Assembly: GCF_006376685.1 (NCBI RefSeq)
Contig: NZ_VEWL01000002.1
Span: 434,001 to 498,000 of the forward strand
DNA length: 64,000 nucleotides
Origin: Ochrobactrum teleogrylli
GTDB taxonomy: Bacteria; Pseudomonadota; Alphaproteobacteria; Rhizobiales; Rhizobiaceae
Direction of reading: 5' to 3'
Below the pieces are notes generated by a model. That model was not told the DNA's origin. It did no database searches and saw only the letters and a program-made list of their open reading frames with translations. Positions 8,516 to 17,248 of this stretch are shown in pieces (the first letter of the stretch is position 1; every line of letters begins with the position of its first letter). A program made the position numbers and the translations under genes.

Positions 8516-9631
8516 TTAGGCGAGAGCCGGATAATCCGTATAGCCCTTGGCGCCACCACCATACATATGCTGCTGATCCAGCTCGTTGAGCGGCGCATTT
8601 TCCTTCAGACGCCGCACGAGATCCGGATTGGAAATGAACGGCTTGCCGAAAGCAACCAAATCGGCGCGACCGCTGGTGATTTCTTCCTCCGCCAGTTCAC
8701 GGTCGTAGCCATTATTGACCATCCAGGCGGCATCGCCGCCAGCGTCACGATAGACCTGCTTCATACGCGCATAATCGAACGGCTGCGGGCCCTGCTGGAA
8801 GTCACGCGGACCACCGGTTGCGCCTTCGATGACATGAACATAGGCAAGACCGTAAGGCGCAAGCTTGTCGACCACATAGTCAAACAACGGCTGCGGATCG
8901 GAATCCGATGCGTCATTGGCGGGCGTAACCGGCGAAAGGCGGATACCGACCTTGCCTGCATCCACCGTCTTGGTGATTGCATCGACCACTTCGAACAGGA
9001 AGCGCGCGCGGTTTTCAATCGAGCCGCCATATTCGTCGGTGCGGTGATTGCTGCCAGAACGCAGGAACTGGTCGATCAAGTAGCCATTGGCCGCATGAAT
9101 TTCGACACCGTCGAAACCGGCAACGTCAATCGCGTCCTTCGCAGCCTTGGCATAGGTGGCGACGATGTCTGCAATCTCGCTTTTTTCCAGCGCGCGCGGC
9201 TCGGAGGTCGGTGCGAATTCGCCCGTGCCATCGGGATGGACCAGATAGGTCTTCGACTTGGCGGTGATCGCGGACGGCGCAACCGGCTTGCCGCCATTCG
9301 GCTGCAAGGTGTTGTGGGAAATACGGCCCACATGCCACATCTGCACGACGATCTTGCCGCCGGCTGTGTGAACGGCATCGGTTACGCGCTTCCAGCCGGC
9401 CAGCTGCTCGGCCGAATAAAGGCCCGGAACATCGGCATAGCCCTGTCCCTGATGGCTGATCGGCGTTGCCTCGGTGATGATGAGGCCAGCGCTGGCGCGC
9501 TGCTCGTAATAGGTGACGTTGAGATCGTTCGGCACGGCGCGCGGCGAGCGATTGCGCGTCAGCGGCGCCATCACAACGCGATTGGCAAGCTTCAGATCAC
9601 CAACGGTGACAGGATCGAACAAGGTGGCCAT
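8516..9631 (-). CDS. nemA: Old Yellow Enzyme-type alkene reductase (FMN)
   Basis: A 371-residue flavoenzyme of the NADH:flavin oxidoreductase family. The start at 9631 is preceded by AAGGA at 7 bases; an overlapping longer frame runs into the arsR gene. Family blocks include VVMAPLTRNRS near residue 23, VQMWHVGR near 98, the EIHAANGYLIDQFLR segment near 180 (active-site His-Asn pair), and VAFGKPFISNPDL near 335. Such enzymes reduce electrophilic enones, N-ethylmaleimide or nitrate esters. The ArsR-family gene 47 bases upstream on the same strand probably controls it in response to an electrophile. Confidence 0.88.
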   Translation of the reverse strand: MATLFDPVTVGDLKLANRVVMAPLTRNRSPRAVPNDLNVTYYEQRASAGLIITEATPISHQGQGYADVPGLYSAEQLAGWKRVTDAVHTAGGKIVVQMWHVGRISHNTLQPNGGKPVAPSAITAKSKTYLVHPDGTGEFAPTSEPRALEKSEIADIVATYAKAAKDAIDVAGFDGVEIHAANGYLIDQFLRSGSNHRTDEYGGSIENRARFLFEVVDAITKTVDAGKVGIRLSPVTPANDASDSDPQPLFDYVVDKLAPYGLAYVHVIEGATGGPRDFQQGPQPFDYARMKQVYRDAGGDAAWMVNNGYDRELAEEEITSGRADLVAFGKPFISNPDLVRRLKENAPLNELDQQHMYGGGAKGYTDYPALA

Positions 9632-9643
9632 GGGCATTTCCTT

Positions 9644-9679
9644 CAAGTTGGAAAAGGTGGGCAAGTTGGAAAAGTTGGT
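9644..9679. repeat. 18-bp tandem duplication between arsR and nemA
   Basis: CAAGTTGGAAAAGGTGGG is followed at once by CAAGTTGGAAAAGTTGGT, 16 of 18 bases identical. It spans the arsR stop codon and the spacer before the nemA ribosome site. Confidence 0.75.
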
Positions 9680-10011
9680 CAAAGATCGGATAGGGTTGCG
9701 ATGAAGGCGGCTATCGCCTCTTCGTCGCGCTTGTAGAACGTCCACTGGCCGACACGATGGGGCGTGATCAGCCCCGCTTTTGTCAGCACGGACAAGTGGG
9801 CTGAAACGGTGGATTGGGAAAGACCGCACCGCTCGAACTGGCCCGCGCACACGCCCATCTCCAATGGCATGTGCTGAGCGGAGAAGTGTTTCTCCGGCTC
9901 CTTGAGCCAGCTCAAAATGTCGAGACGCACGGGGTGGCTAAGCGCTTTCAGCACCTCATCAAGGGGTACTGGCAAGGCTTTCTGCTGCTTTATCGATTGA
10001 ACTTCCGACAT
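9679..10011 (-). CDS. ArsR-family regulator of the Old Yellow Enzyme gene
   Basis: A 110-residue winged-helix protein. The start at 10011 is chosen because AGGTGA lies 6 bases upstream. Residues 18-40 (LKALSHPVRLDILSWLKEPE) and the recognition helix SQSTVSAHLSVLTKAGL are standard ArsR/SmtB elements. Two cysteines seven residues apart (GVCAGQFERCG) sit just before the recognition helix and could be a redox or electrophile switch; no metal box is evident. Dyads in the upstream DNA are candidate operators, so it is probably autoregulated and represses nemA in the same transcript. Confidence 0.85.
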   Translation of the reverse strand: MSEVQSIKQQKALPVPLDEVLKALSHPVRLDILSWLKEPEKHFSAQHMPLEMGVCAGQFERCGLSQSTVSAHLSVLTKAGLITPHRVGQWTFYKRDEEAIAAFIATLSDL

Positions 10012-10036
10012 TGCAATCACCTCGCTGATCCGATGC

Positions 10037-10064
10037 ATATCGTCATTTCACGATATAGATATCG
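10037..10064. promoter_or_regulatory. Candidate ArsR operator
   Basis: Two overlapping dyads upstream of the arsR start: ATATCG-N8-CGATAT (10037-10056) and CGATAT-AG-ATATCG (10051-10064). AT-rich imperfect palindromes of this kind are usual ArsR-family targets. The assignment rests on position and symmetry only. Confidence 0.45.
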
Positions 10065-10115
10065 CTTAGTTTCGATTTAAAAAGAGGCGCAGCGTTCACA
10101 TGCGCGTGAACAACA

Positions 10116-10140
10116 GAAACCCGCCTCAAGGGCGGGTTTC
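10116..10140. terminator. Hairpin terminator after the prolyl oligopeptidase-like gene
   Basis: Perfect ten-base arms GAAACCCGCC / GGCGGGTTTC around TCAAG. On the minus strand it lies 20 bases after the protease stop codon; T-runs are short. Confidence 0.65.
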
Positions 10141-10160
10141 GGAATAGCGACCAATTCCGG

Positions 10161-12323
10161 TCAGTCCATAAGCTTCTGCATCAAATAGACCCACTGCAAA
10201 ATATTAGAATCCGTATTCTCCCACGACGTTTTCACGGCGCTGTGGCCGCCTTCATCGCTCTCGAAGAACAGATTGGGTATACCCATAGCGTCCATCCTTG
10301 CCGCCATCTTTCGCGCATGCCCCGGATGAACGCGGTCGTCGGCCTGCGATGTTATAAAGAACGGCTCGGGGTAGTGCGTTCCGGGTTTCAGGTTGTGATA
10401 AGGCGAAATGGAGCGCAGAAACGCCCCTTCGACCGGGTCTGCCGGATCGCCATATTCACTCATCCACGATGCCCCTGCCGACAGTACGTTATAACGCACC
10501 ATGTCGAGCAATGGCACCGATACGATGACAGCATTCCAAAGCTCCGGTCGCTGGACCAATTGCACACCCGCCATAAGACCGCCATTCGAGCCGCCAGAAA
10601 CACCGAGCCGTCGCGGTGAGGTGATCTTGCGTGCAATCAGATCTTCAGCCACGGCCTGAACGTCGTCATAGACGCGTTGCCTATTGGTTTTCAGCCCTGC
10701 GCGATGCCATTTGGCGCCAAACTCGCCGCCACCGCGAATATTGGGCAGAACATAAACCCCACCCTTTTCGAGCCACATCTTGCCGACGATTCCGAGGTAC
10801 TGAGGCGTCAATGAAATTTCGAACCCCCCATAGGCTGTAATCAGCGTGGGATTGGAGCCATCGAGAGGAATGCCCTTTTTGGACACCATGAAATAGGGAA
10901 TCTTTGTGCCGTCTTTCGATGACACCCAGTTTTGGGTCACCTGCATATCGCTGGCATCGAATTCGGCATGCTCCGTCTGCAGAAGCTTTACGTCCATCGA
11001 AGCCGCATCAGCCCAATAAAGCGCTGTCGGCTCGAGGAAACCTTCAACCGTCAGGAATAGTTCGTCGGATTCCGTATCCGCACTTAATAAAGCGACCGAT
11101 GCATTCTTCGGCAGTTGGAACTGTTGTGAATGCCACACGCCTTTTTCGAATTGAAGAGAATAGAGTTGCCCCGCAACATCCGAGAGAACTTCAATGAGCA
11201 GGCGATTTTCGGTGTTCGACACGTTACCGATTGCCTGATGTCCCGACGGCACGAATACTTTCACCGGCTCTATTTTTTCCGGGTGATCGATATTCCCTGC
11301 CAGATCGAACGATATAATGCTGTCGGCCGCATAAGTCGTGCCGCTGGCGCTCTTCCAGTCCTCCTTCAAACGATAAATAAGCTGTCCTTCGAAAAGATCG
11401 AGGAAATGCGAGCTTGTGGGCAGGGGAAACACGACCTTTTTGCCTTTATAAACAAACTCAGTCAGCATTTCCTCTCCGCTCAATTGGCGGGTATTCATTT
11501 GCATGACAGGGACATCGGTGTCGCCCCAAATCATTCCGGCATAAGCTGAAATATCCGTCTTTTCGCCGCGGAAAATCTCCCGCGCCTCCCCTAGTGACTG
11601 CCCGCGCTGCAAAACCTTCGTTATGTAAGCGTAGCCGGATTCGGTCACATCACCCTGATCCCATTCCCGGGATACATAGATCGTGTTCAGGTCCTTCCCC
11701 CAACTGACTATCTGCTTGGCTTCAGGCAGAGTGAAACCGGAGGGTAGAAATTTGCCGGTTGCCCTGTCGAACTCGCGAACCGCCACCGCATCTTTGCCAC
11801 CGTCGGAAAAGGACAGCAAACACCGGTCCTCATGCAAGGGGTGGCACATTGCCCCGGCGAAGATCCAATTTCGCCCTTCCTTGGCAGCCAAAGCATCGAT
11901 ATCGAGTATGGTACGCCAGGTATATTTTCCCTTGAAATAATCGTCTCGATTGGTCGCCCGCCATAGTCCACGCAGATTAACGTCATCCATCCAGAAATTG
12001 CGCAGTTCTCCCGTCTTGCCGAACGCGGGATAAGCAATGTGTGTTGCATTCGCAGCAGACGCCTTCGACAAGTCGTCGAATTCCGCATATCGTGGATCCG
12101 TCCTGAGCCTCTGAAGCGTCGCTTCGTTCTTGGCTGCAACCCATTTCAACGCTGCGGGTCCGTGTATGTCTTCCAGATAAATGTTTTCGTCGCTTGTTTT
12201 AACATTATCAAAAGCCAAAGCAGACGCTCCGCTCCAAGCAACAGAAGATAAAATTACAATTGTTGAAATTACAACTATTTTTAACAAAATATCACCATAA
12301 TATAAATTAAACATAAAATGCAT
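10161..12323 (-). CDS. Exported prolyl oligopeptidase-family serine peptidase (S9)
   Basis: The 720-residue product has a hydrophobic N-terminal signal sequence (LLKIVVISTIVILSS, probable cleavage after SGASA). A long beta-propeller-like region follows, then the alpha/beta-hydrolase domain. The catalytic triad can be read as Ser579 in GGSNGG, Asp663 in QADDRVHP and His694 in DEGGHSA. Members cleave short proline-containing peptides or act as broad oligopeptidases; a signal peptide implies a periplasmic enzyme. The frame start is uncertain, because a TTG after GGTGAT about 12 codons downstream would also serve. The upstream DNA is much more AT-rich than the gene, and the gene is isolated between terminators, which hints at separate acquisition. 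Confidence 0.87.
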   Translation of the reverse strand: MHFMFNLYYGDILLKIVVISTIVILSSVAWSGASALAFDNVKTSDENIYLEDIHGPAALKWVAAKNEATLQRLRTDPRYAEFDDLSKASAANATHIAYPAFGKTGELRNFWMDDVNLRGLWRATNRDDYFKGKYTWRTILDIDALAAKEGRNWIFAGAMCHPLHEDRCLLSFSDGGKDAVAVREFDRATGKFLPSGFTLPEAKQIVSWGKDLNTIYVSREWDQGDVTESGYAYITKVLQRGQSLGEAREIFRGEKTDISAYAGMIWGDTDVPVMQMNTRQLSGEEMLTEFVYKGKKVVFPLPTSSHFLDLFEGQLIYRLKEDWKSASGTTYAADSIISFDLAGNIDHPEKIEPVKVFVPSGHQAIGNVSNTENRLLIEVLSDVAGQLYSLQFEKGVWHSQQFQLPKNASVALLSADTESDELFLTVEGFLEPTALYWADAASMDVKLLQTEHAEFDASDMQVTQNWVSSKDGTKIPYFMVSKKGIPLDGSNPTLITAYGGFEISLTPQYLGIVGKMWLEKGGVYVLPNIRGGGEFGAKWHRAGLKTNRQRVYDDVQAVAEDLIARKITSPRRLGVSGGSNGGLMAGVQLVQRPELWNAVIVSVPLLDMVRYNVLSAGASWMSEYGDPADPVEGAFLRSISPYHNLKPGTHYPEPFFITSQADDRVHPGHARKMAARMDAMGIPNLFFESDEGGHSAVKTSWENTDSNILQWVYLMQKLMD

Positions 12324-12489
12324 TTAAAACATCATTAACATGGCAATATAATGTCAACAATAACTTATACTCAATATATCATTTGAATATCTGAGGATTT
12401 CCCTTTCCTGTGGAACATCGCTATGCCTTGATTGCGCCAGAGTGGCATCCGACTATGCTTCAACTGGATAGTGCAGAATTGGGAAGCAT

Positions 12490-14793
12490 ATGGCGGACGA
12501 CAGCAGGCGCATTGCCGCGATTATCGCGGCGGAAATCAACGCAAAGCCGGAACAGGCAATGGCCGCCATCGGCCTTCTGGACGAAGGCGCAACCGTGCCC
12601 TTCGTGGCGCGCTACCGCAAGGAAGTCACCGGCGGGCTGGACGACACGCAACTGCGTCAACTTTCTGAACGCCTCGCTTATCTGCGTGAACTGGAAGCGC
12701 GCCGCGCCTCCATTCTGGAATCGATCCGCGGTCAGGAAAAGCTGACGCCGGAACTGGAATTGAAGATAGCCAATGTCCAGACCAAGGCTGAGTTGGAAGA
12801 TCTTTATCTGCCCTATAAGCCGAAGCGGCGCACCCGTGCGGAAATCGCCCGTGAGCGCGGGCTTGGCCCTCTGGCCGAGGCGATCCTCGCAGACCGCAGC
12901 CTTGTGCCCGCCGACATTGCCGCGTCCTATGTCAGCGGCGACGTTGCTGATGTGAAAGCCGCGCTCGATGGCGCACGCGATATCATCGCCGAAGGTTTTG
13001 CGGAAAATGCCGAGCTGATCGGCAATCTGCGCAACTATCTCAAGGATCGCGCTGTTTTGCGCTCGCGTGTCGTGGACGGCAAGCAGGAGGCGGGTGCGAA
13101 GTTCTCCGATTATTTCGATCATTTCGAACGCTGGGCCACCGTTGCGGGTCACCGTGCGCTCGCCATGCTGCGCGGACGCAACGAGGATTTCCTGTCGCTC
13201 GACATTGAAATCGATGCCGACGACACCTCAGCCGTGAAACCGGTCGAGCGCAAGATCGCCGCCGCCTATGCGATTGGCGGCACGCTTCCGGGCGACCGCT
13301 GGCTGATGGAAGTGGCAGGCTGGGCATGGCGCGTGAAGCTTTCTCTCTCGCTGTCTCTCGATCTGATGCGCGACCTGCGCGAGCGCGCCGAAGAAGAAGC
13401 GATCAATGTTTTCGCCCGCAATCTGAAAGACCTGTTGCTGGCCGCGCCCGCAGGCTCCCGCGCCACCATGGGTCTCGATCCGGGCATCCGCACCGGCGTC
13501 AAGGTGGCAGTGGTCGATGGCACGGGCAAGCTGCTCGACACCACCACGGTCTACCCCTTCCCGCCGAAGAATGATGTGCGCGGCACACAGGCGGAACTGG
13601 CAAGCCTTGTCCGCAAACACAAGATCGAACTGATCGCGATTGGCAATGGCACCGGCAGCCGCGAGACGGAACGTCTCGTGGTGGACATGCTGTCGGACAT
13701 GCCAGCTCCAAAACCGCTGAAAGTCATCGTGTCGGAAGCGGGTGCATCGGTCTATTCGGCGTCTGAAGCTGCCGCCTCCGAATTCCCGCAGTTGGACGTG
13801 TCCCTGCGCGGTGCGGTTTCCATCGCGCGCCGCTTGCAAGACCCGCTGGCGGAACTCGTCAAGATCGAACCGAAATCCATCGGCGTCGGCCAGTACCAGC
13901 ATGACGTCGATCAGATACGCCTCGCCCGTGCGCTCGACGCCGTGGTGGAAGACGCGGTGAATGCAGTTGGTGTTGATCTCAATACGGCTTCCGCCTCGTT
14001 GCTTGCCCGCGTTTCGGGACTTGGCGCATCGATTGCGGAGGCCATTGTGGCGCATCGCGATGCCGCAGGCGCGTTCAAGAACCGCAAGGAACTGCTCAAA
14101 GTCGCCCGCCTTGGCAACCGTACTTTCGAGCAATGCGCGGGCTTCCTGCGCATTCCGAACGGCACCGAACCGCTCGACGCATCATCGGTTCACCCGGAAG
14201 CCTATGGGGTGGCGAAGAAGATCGTCGCCGCATGCGGTCGCGATGTGCGCTCGCTGATGGGCGACAGCGTGGCGCTGAAAAGCCTCGATCCTCGTGTTTT
14301 CGTGGATGAACGTTTCGGCCTGCCGACCGTGCGCGATATCATTGCCGAGCTGGACAAGCCGGGCCGCGATCCGCGACCGGAGTTCAAGACCGCGACCTTT
14401 GCCGACGGTATTGACGATATCAAGGACCTGAAGCCCGGTATGATGCTGGAAGGCACCGTGACAAACGTGGCCGCCTTCGGTGCCTTCGTGGATATCGGCG
14501 TGCATCAGGACGGCCTCGTCCATGTCTCGCAACTGGCCGACCGTTTCATCAAGGACCCGCATGAAGTGGTGAAAGCGGGCGATGTGGTGAAGGTGCGCGT
14601 GGTGGAAGTGGATGTGCCGCGCAAGCGCATCGGCCTTTCCATGCGCAAGGATGGCGGCGAAGCGCCTGCCCCGCGCAACAACGCGCAACGCGATCCAAGG
14701 CCTGCCAAGAACTTCACGCCGCAACGCAAACAGGAGCAGCCATCGACCGGCGGTTTTGGCGCAGCGCTACTGGAAGCGATGAAGAAGAAATAA
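12490..14793 (+). CDS. tex: Tex-family RNA-binding transcription accessory protein
   Basis: A 767-residue cytoplasmic protein with the full Tex order. An N-terminal helical region ([30 protein letters not shown]) is followed by a YqgF/RNase H-like domain opening with [16 protein letters not shown] at about residue 328. Helix-hairpin-helix segments ([15 protein letters not shown]) lie near 500, and a C-terminal S1 RNA-binding domain ([21 protein letters not shown]) at about 652-725. A short basic, Gln-rich tail ends the protein. Tex binds nucleic acids and affects transcription and stress tolerance; its exact action is unsettled. The gene stands alone on the plus strand. Confidence 0.95.
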   Translation: MADDSRRIAAIIAAEINAKPEQAMAAIGLLDEGATVPFVARYRKEVTGGLDDTQLRQLSERLAYLRELEARRASILESIRGQEKLTPELELKIANVQTKAELEDLYLPYKPKRRTRAEIARERGLGPLAEAILADRSLVPADIAASYVSGDVADVKAALDGARDIIAEGFAENAELIGNLRNYLKDRAVLRSRVVDGKQEAGAKFSDYFDHFERWATVAGHRALAMLRGRNEDFLSLDIEIDADDTSAVKPVERKIAAAYAIGGTLPGDRWLMEVAGWAWRVKLSLSLSLDLMRDLRERAEEEAINVFARNLKDLLLAAPAGSRATMGLDPGIRTGVKVAVVDGTGKLLDTTTVYPFPPKNDVRGTQAELASLVRKHKIELIAIGNGTGSRETERLVVDMLSDMPAPKPLKVIVSEAGASVYSASEAAASEFPQLDVSLRGAVSIARRLQDPLAELVKIEPKSIGVGQYQHDVDQIRLARALDAVVEDAVNAVGVDLNTASASLLARVSGLGASIAEAIVAHRDAAGAFKNRKELLKVARLGNRTFEQCAGFLRIPNGTEPLDASSVHPEAYGVAKKIVAACGRDVRSLMGDSVALKSLDPRVFVDERFGLPTVRDIIAELDKPGRDPRPEFKTATFADGIDDIKDLKPGMMLEGTVTNVAAFGAFVDIGVHQDGLVHVSQLADRFIKDPHEVVKAGDVVKVRVVEVDVPRKRIGLSMRKDGGEAPAPRNNAQRDPRPAKNFTPQRKQEQPSTGGFGAALLEAMKKK

Positions 14794-14837
14794 GCGGGAA
14801 ACGATGAGCGGCTGTTACGCAGGGTCGTCAACGCCGC

Positions 14838-15920
14838 TCAATTCGTCGCCTGCTGCAATTGAGGCTTGGGCTGGCCGGTAAACCGGCGCCCGACCGCGAT
14901 CATCGGCTTTTCGACATAACGATAGGTCAGGCTGGAAACCGCGAAAGATGCCACCACGCACAGCGCCATGGTTATCAGGTCGCTCACAGTGCCGGTCGGC
15001 GGCAGGAACAAATAGATCGTCCAGCATACCGGCACATGGAACAGATAAATCGAATAGCTGATCTCGCCGGTCGCGGCCAGAATTTCGGCTTTCGGTCGCA
15101 TGGTCCACAAGGACAGCATAAAGACCGCATAGGCCGCAACATAGGCGACAATGATCGGAAACTTGCCGACGATGAAGAACATATCGTTGCGGGCCAGCGA
15201 AAAATCGCCGATGGAACCGATGATGCTCATCTGCACGATCACCAGCGCCAGCGCCGCCCAGACGGCATGTCGCGCTTTCTCGACAACGGCGAGGCGCAAA
15301 AGCAGACCACAAAACAGAAACGACAGATGCAGCCCGATATAGATGACGGGCAGATTGATGCCGACCGAGCGTAGCGCGAACGGCACCCCGGTCGAAGCGG
15401 CCAATAGCAATCCGGCAGCGAAGATCATCAGGGGCTGGCGCAACATGCCGACCGTGAAGGCCATCGCCATCAGGATGTAAAAGGCCAGCTCGATGAAAAG
15501 GGTCCAGTAAACACCGGAAAGCCAGGACTGGCCGAACATATTGGCAGCCATGGTGAGATTGGCCAAAACGGCCTTCAGTTCCGGCACATCCCCGGTAAAG
15601 GCCAGATAGGCGCACATGCAAAGCAGCGACAGCCAGAACGCCGGATAAAGACGGAAGAAGCGACCAATGGCGAAGCGCCTGATTGGTCGATCCCCCTTGA
15701 TGCTGAACGGCACCACGAAACCGCTGATCAGAAAGAACAGCACCACCCCGAACCGGCCGAAATCGAAACTCGAAACAATCAAATCGAGTGCCCCGACAAA
15801 GGCGGTGTTCTTGTCGGCTGCATGACGAACGATATCGCCAAATATATGATGAAACAGAACTGAAGTCGCGGCGATCGCACGCAAACCATCAATATTGGAA
15901 AAACGCCCCGCCGCCATCAT
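14838..15920 (-). CDS. Acyltransferase 3-family integral membrane protein
   Basis: A 360-residue protein with about ten hydrophobic segments. The N-terminal block NIDGLRAIAATSVLFHHIFGD contains the Arg and His expected for the acyltransferase 3 (OafA/NodX-type) family, and the FGVVLFFLISGFVVPFSI block follows. Members transfer acetyl or other acyl groups to LPS O-antigen, exopolysaccharide or Nod factors at the inner membrane. No polysaccharide genes adjoin it, so the acceptor is unknown. It is convergent with tex. Confidence 0.85.
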   Translation of the reverse strand: MMAAGRFSNIDGLRAIAATSVLFHHIFGDIVRHAADKNTAFVGALDLIVSSFDFGRFGVVLFFLISGFVVPFSIKGDRPIRRFAIGRFFRLYPAFWLSLLCMCAYLAFTGDVPELKAVLANLTMAANMFGQSWLSGVYWTLFIELAFYILMAMAFTVGMLRQPLMIFAAGLLLAASTGVPFALRSVGINLPVIYIGLHLSFLFCGLLLRLAVVEKARHAVWAALALVIVQMSIIGSIGDFSLARNDMFFIVGKFPIIVAYVAAYAVFMLSLWTMRPKAEILAATGEISYSIYLFHVPVCWTIYLFLPPTGTVSDLITMALCVVASFAVSSLTYRYVEKPMIAVGRRFTGQPKPQLQQATN

Positions 15921-15978
15921 TCCTCCAGCAAAATGTTAGCTGAACTTATAAAGCGACACCGTAAATATCACAAGTTAG

Positions 15979-16080
15979 AGCATAATCCGACCCGAGTGAA
16001 ACGAGGGCGATCAAGATTATGCTTCAAAAAGAATACGTTAGAGCGCCGATCCGATTCAATCAGATCGGCGCTCTAACGTA
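15979..16080. repeat. Two adjacent inverted repeats; the second is a terminator-like hairpin
   Basis: Arms AGCATAATC (15979-15987) and GATTATGCT (16015-16023) form the first dyad. The second has perfect 18-base arms, TACGTTAGAGCGCCGATC (16034-16051) and its complement (16063-16080), around an 11-base loop. On the minus strand the second hairpin is followed by ATTCTTTTT and lies about 50 bases after the ABC ATPase stop, so it can terminate that operon. The sequence also looks like the dispersed palindromes of Brucellaceae. The rest of the 15921-16132 gap shows nothing else. Confidence 0.6.
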
Positions 16081-16132
16081 TATCGTTCGAATGCGGGAAG
16101 CTGTTCGCAAGACATGCGCAAAAACAGCGTCT

Positions 16133-17248
16133 TCAGATCTTGTTGCCGATCGGAAAGCCGGTTGAGGCTTTTCTCACCGGCATGTCCTCGGTGGGGATGA
16201 TCCAGCCGCCGCAAATGGCGATGCGCACCTCGTCGCCCTCTTCCAGCCGGACGGGATCACGCACTTCGAAATGCAAGGAAATCTCTGGCTTGGCGATGAC
16301 TTCGGCCTCAAGGCGCGAGCCGCCGCCGCGATAAACAGAACGCTTCACGCGGACCGGAATGCCGCCGGTCTCGGTAAGCTTCAGATCGGCCGCACGCACG
16401 CAAAGCTGCGCATTGGCGCGCGGCATTTCGATGCCTGAACACCGCACCTGCGCGCGGCTGCCCAGCACCAGCGCTTCGCAATGGCCCGCTTGCGCAAAAG
16501 ATAGCACTTCGGCAGGCAGAACCATGCCATGCGCAATGAAGGAGGCCACCATTTCACTGGCGGGTTCTTCATAGAGCTTTCGCGGCGTATCGAACTGCTG
16601 CAGCTTGCCGTGATCCAGCACCGCGATGCGGTCGGCCAGCGCCATGGCTTCCGCCTGATCGTGGGTGATGTAGATGATCGTCGTGCCGGTGCGCTTATGG
16701 AAAGCGGCAAACTCGTCTTCCATCGAAGCGCGCAGATGCACGTCGAGATTGGCCAGCGGCTCATCGAACAGTACCAGCGACGGTGCTGCCACCAGACAGC
16801 GGGCGAGCGCCACGCGCTGGCGTTGCCCGCCGGAAAGATTGGCGGGGCGGCGATCACCGAACCCGTCGAGATCGACCAGCGCCAGTGCTTGCCTCACCCG
16901 GCGTTCACGCTCGGCCTTGGCGACCTTGGCCACGCGCAGACTGTAACCGACATTTTCCGCCACGGTCATATGCGGCCAGAGCGCATAATTCTGGAAGACG
17001 ATGCCGACCTGTCGCTTTTCCGGAGGCACATTGCCGCTCGCATGGGAAACGCAGCTGTCACCAATATGGATTTCGCCGCCGTCCACTTCTTCGAAGCCCG
17101 CAATCATGCGCAGCAATGTGGTCTTGCCGCAGCCGGAAGGCCCGAGAATGGCAACGAACTCGCCGTCATTCACATCCAGCGTCACGCCGGACAGGGCCTG
17201 AAACCCGTTGAACGTCTTGGATACCTGGTCGATCTTCAGTCGCGCCAT
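16133..17248 (-). CDS. ABC transporter ATP-binding protein (FbpC/PotA type)
   Basis: A 371-residue ATPase with Walker A GPSGCGKTT (about residue 36), Q-loop FQNYALWPHM, signature LSGGQRQRVALAR (about 138) and Walker B LVLFDEPLANLD. A C-terminal TOBE/MOI-like regulatory domain accounts for residues 240-371. This architecture is found in importers for ferric iron, polyamines, thiamine or 2-aminoethylphosphonate. Its start overlaps the permease gene by 13 bases, so translation is coupled. The substrate is unknown. Confidence 0.88.
   Translation of the reverse strand: MARLKIDQVSKTFNGFQALSGVTLDVNDGEFVAILGPSGCGKTTLLRMIAGFEEVDGGEIHIGDSCVSHASGNVPPEKRQVGIVFQNYALWPHMTVAENVGYSLRVAKVAKAERERRVRQALALVDLDGFGDRRPANLSGGQRQRVALARCLVAAPSLVLFDEPLANLDVHLRASMEDEFAAFHKRTGTTIIYITHDQAEAMALADRIAVLDHGKLQQFDTPRKLYEEPASEMVASFIAHGMVLPAEVLSFAQAGHCEALVLGSRAQVRCSGIEMPRANAQLCVRAADLKLTETGGIPVRVKRSVYRGGGSRLEAEVIAKPEISLHFEVRDPVRLEEGDEVRIAICGGWIIPTEDMPVRKASTGFPIGNKI

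Noticed and set aside
16034-16080. Attachment site or replication origin at the 18-bp perfect inverted repeat
   Set aside because: No integrase, iterons or tRNA is nearby, and the position after an operon with a T-rich side fits a terminator or dispersed palindrome better.
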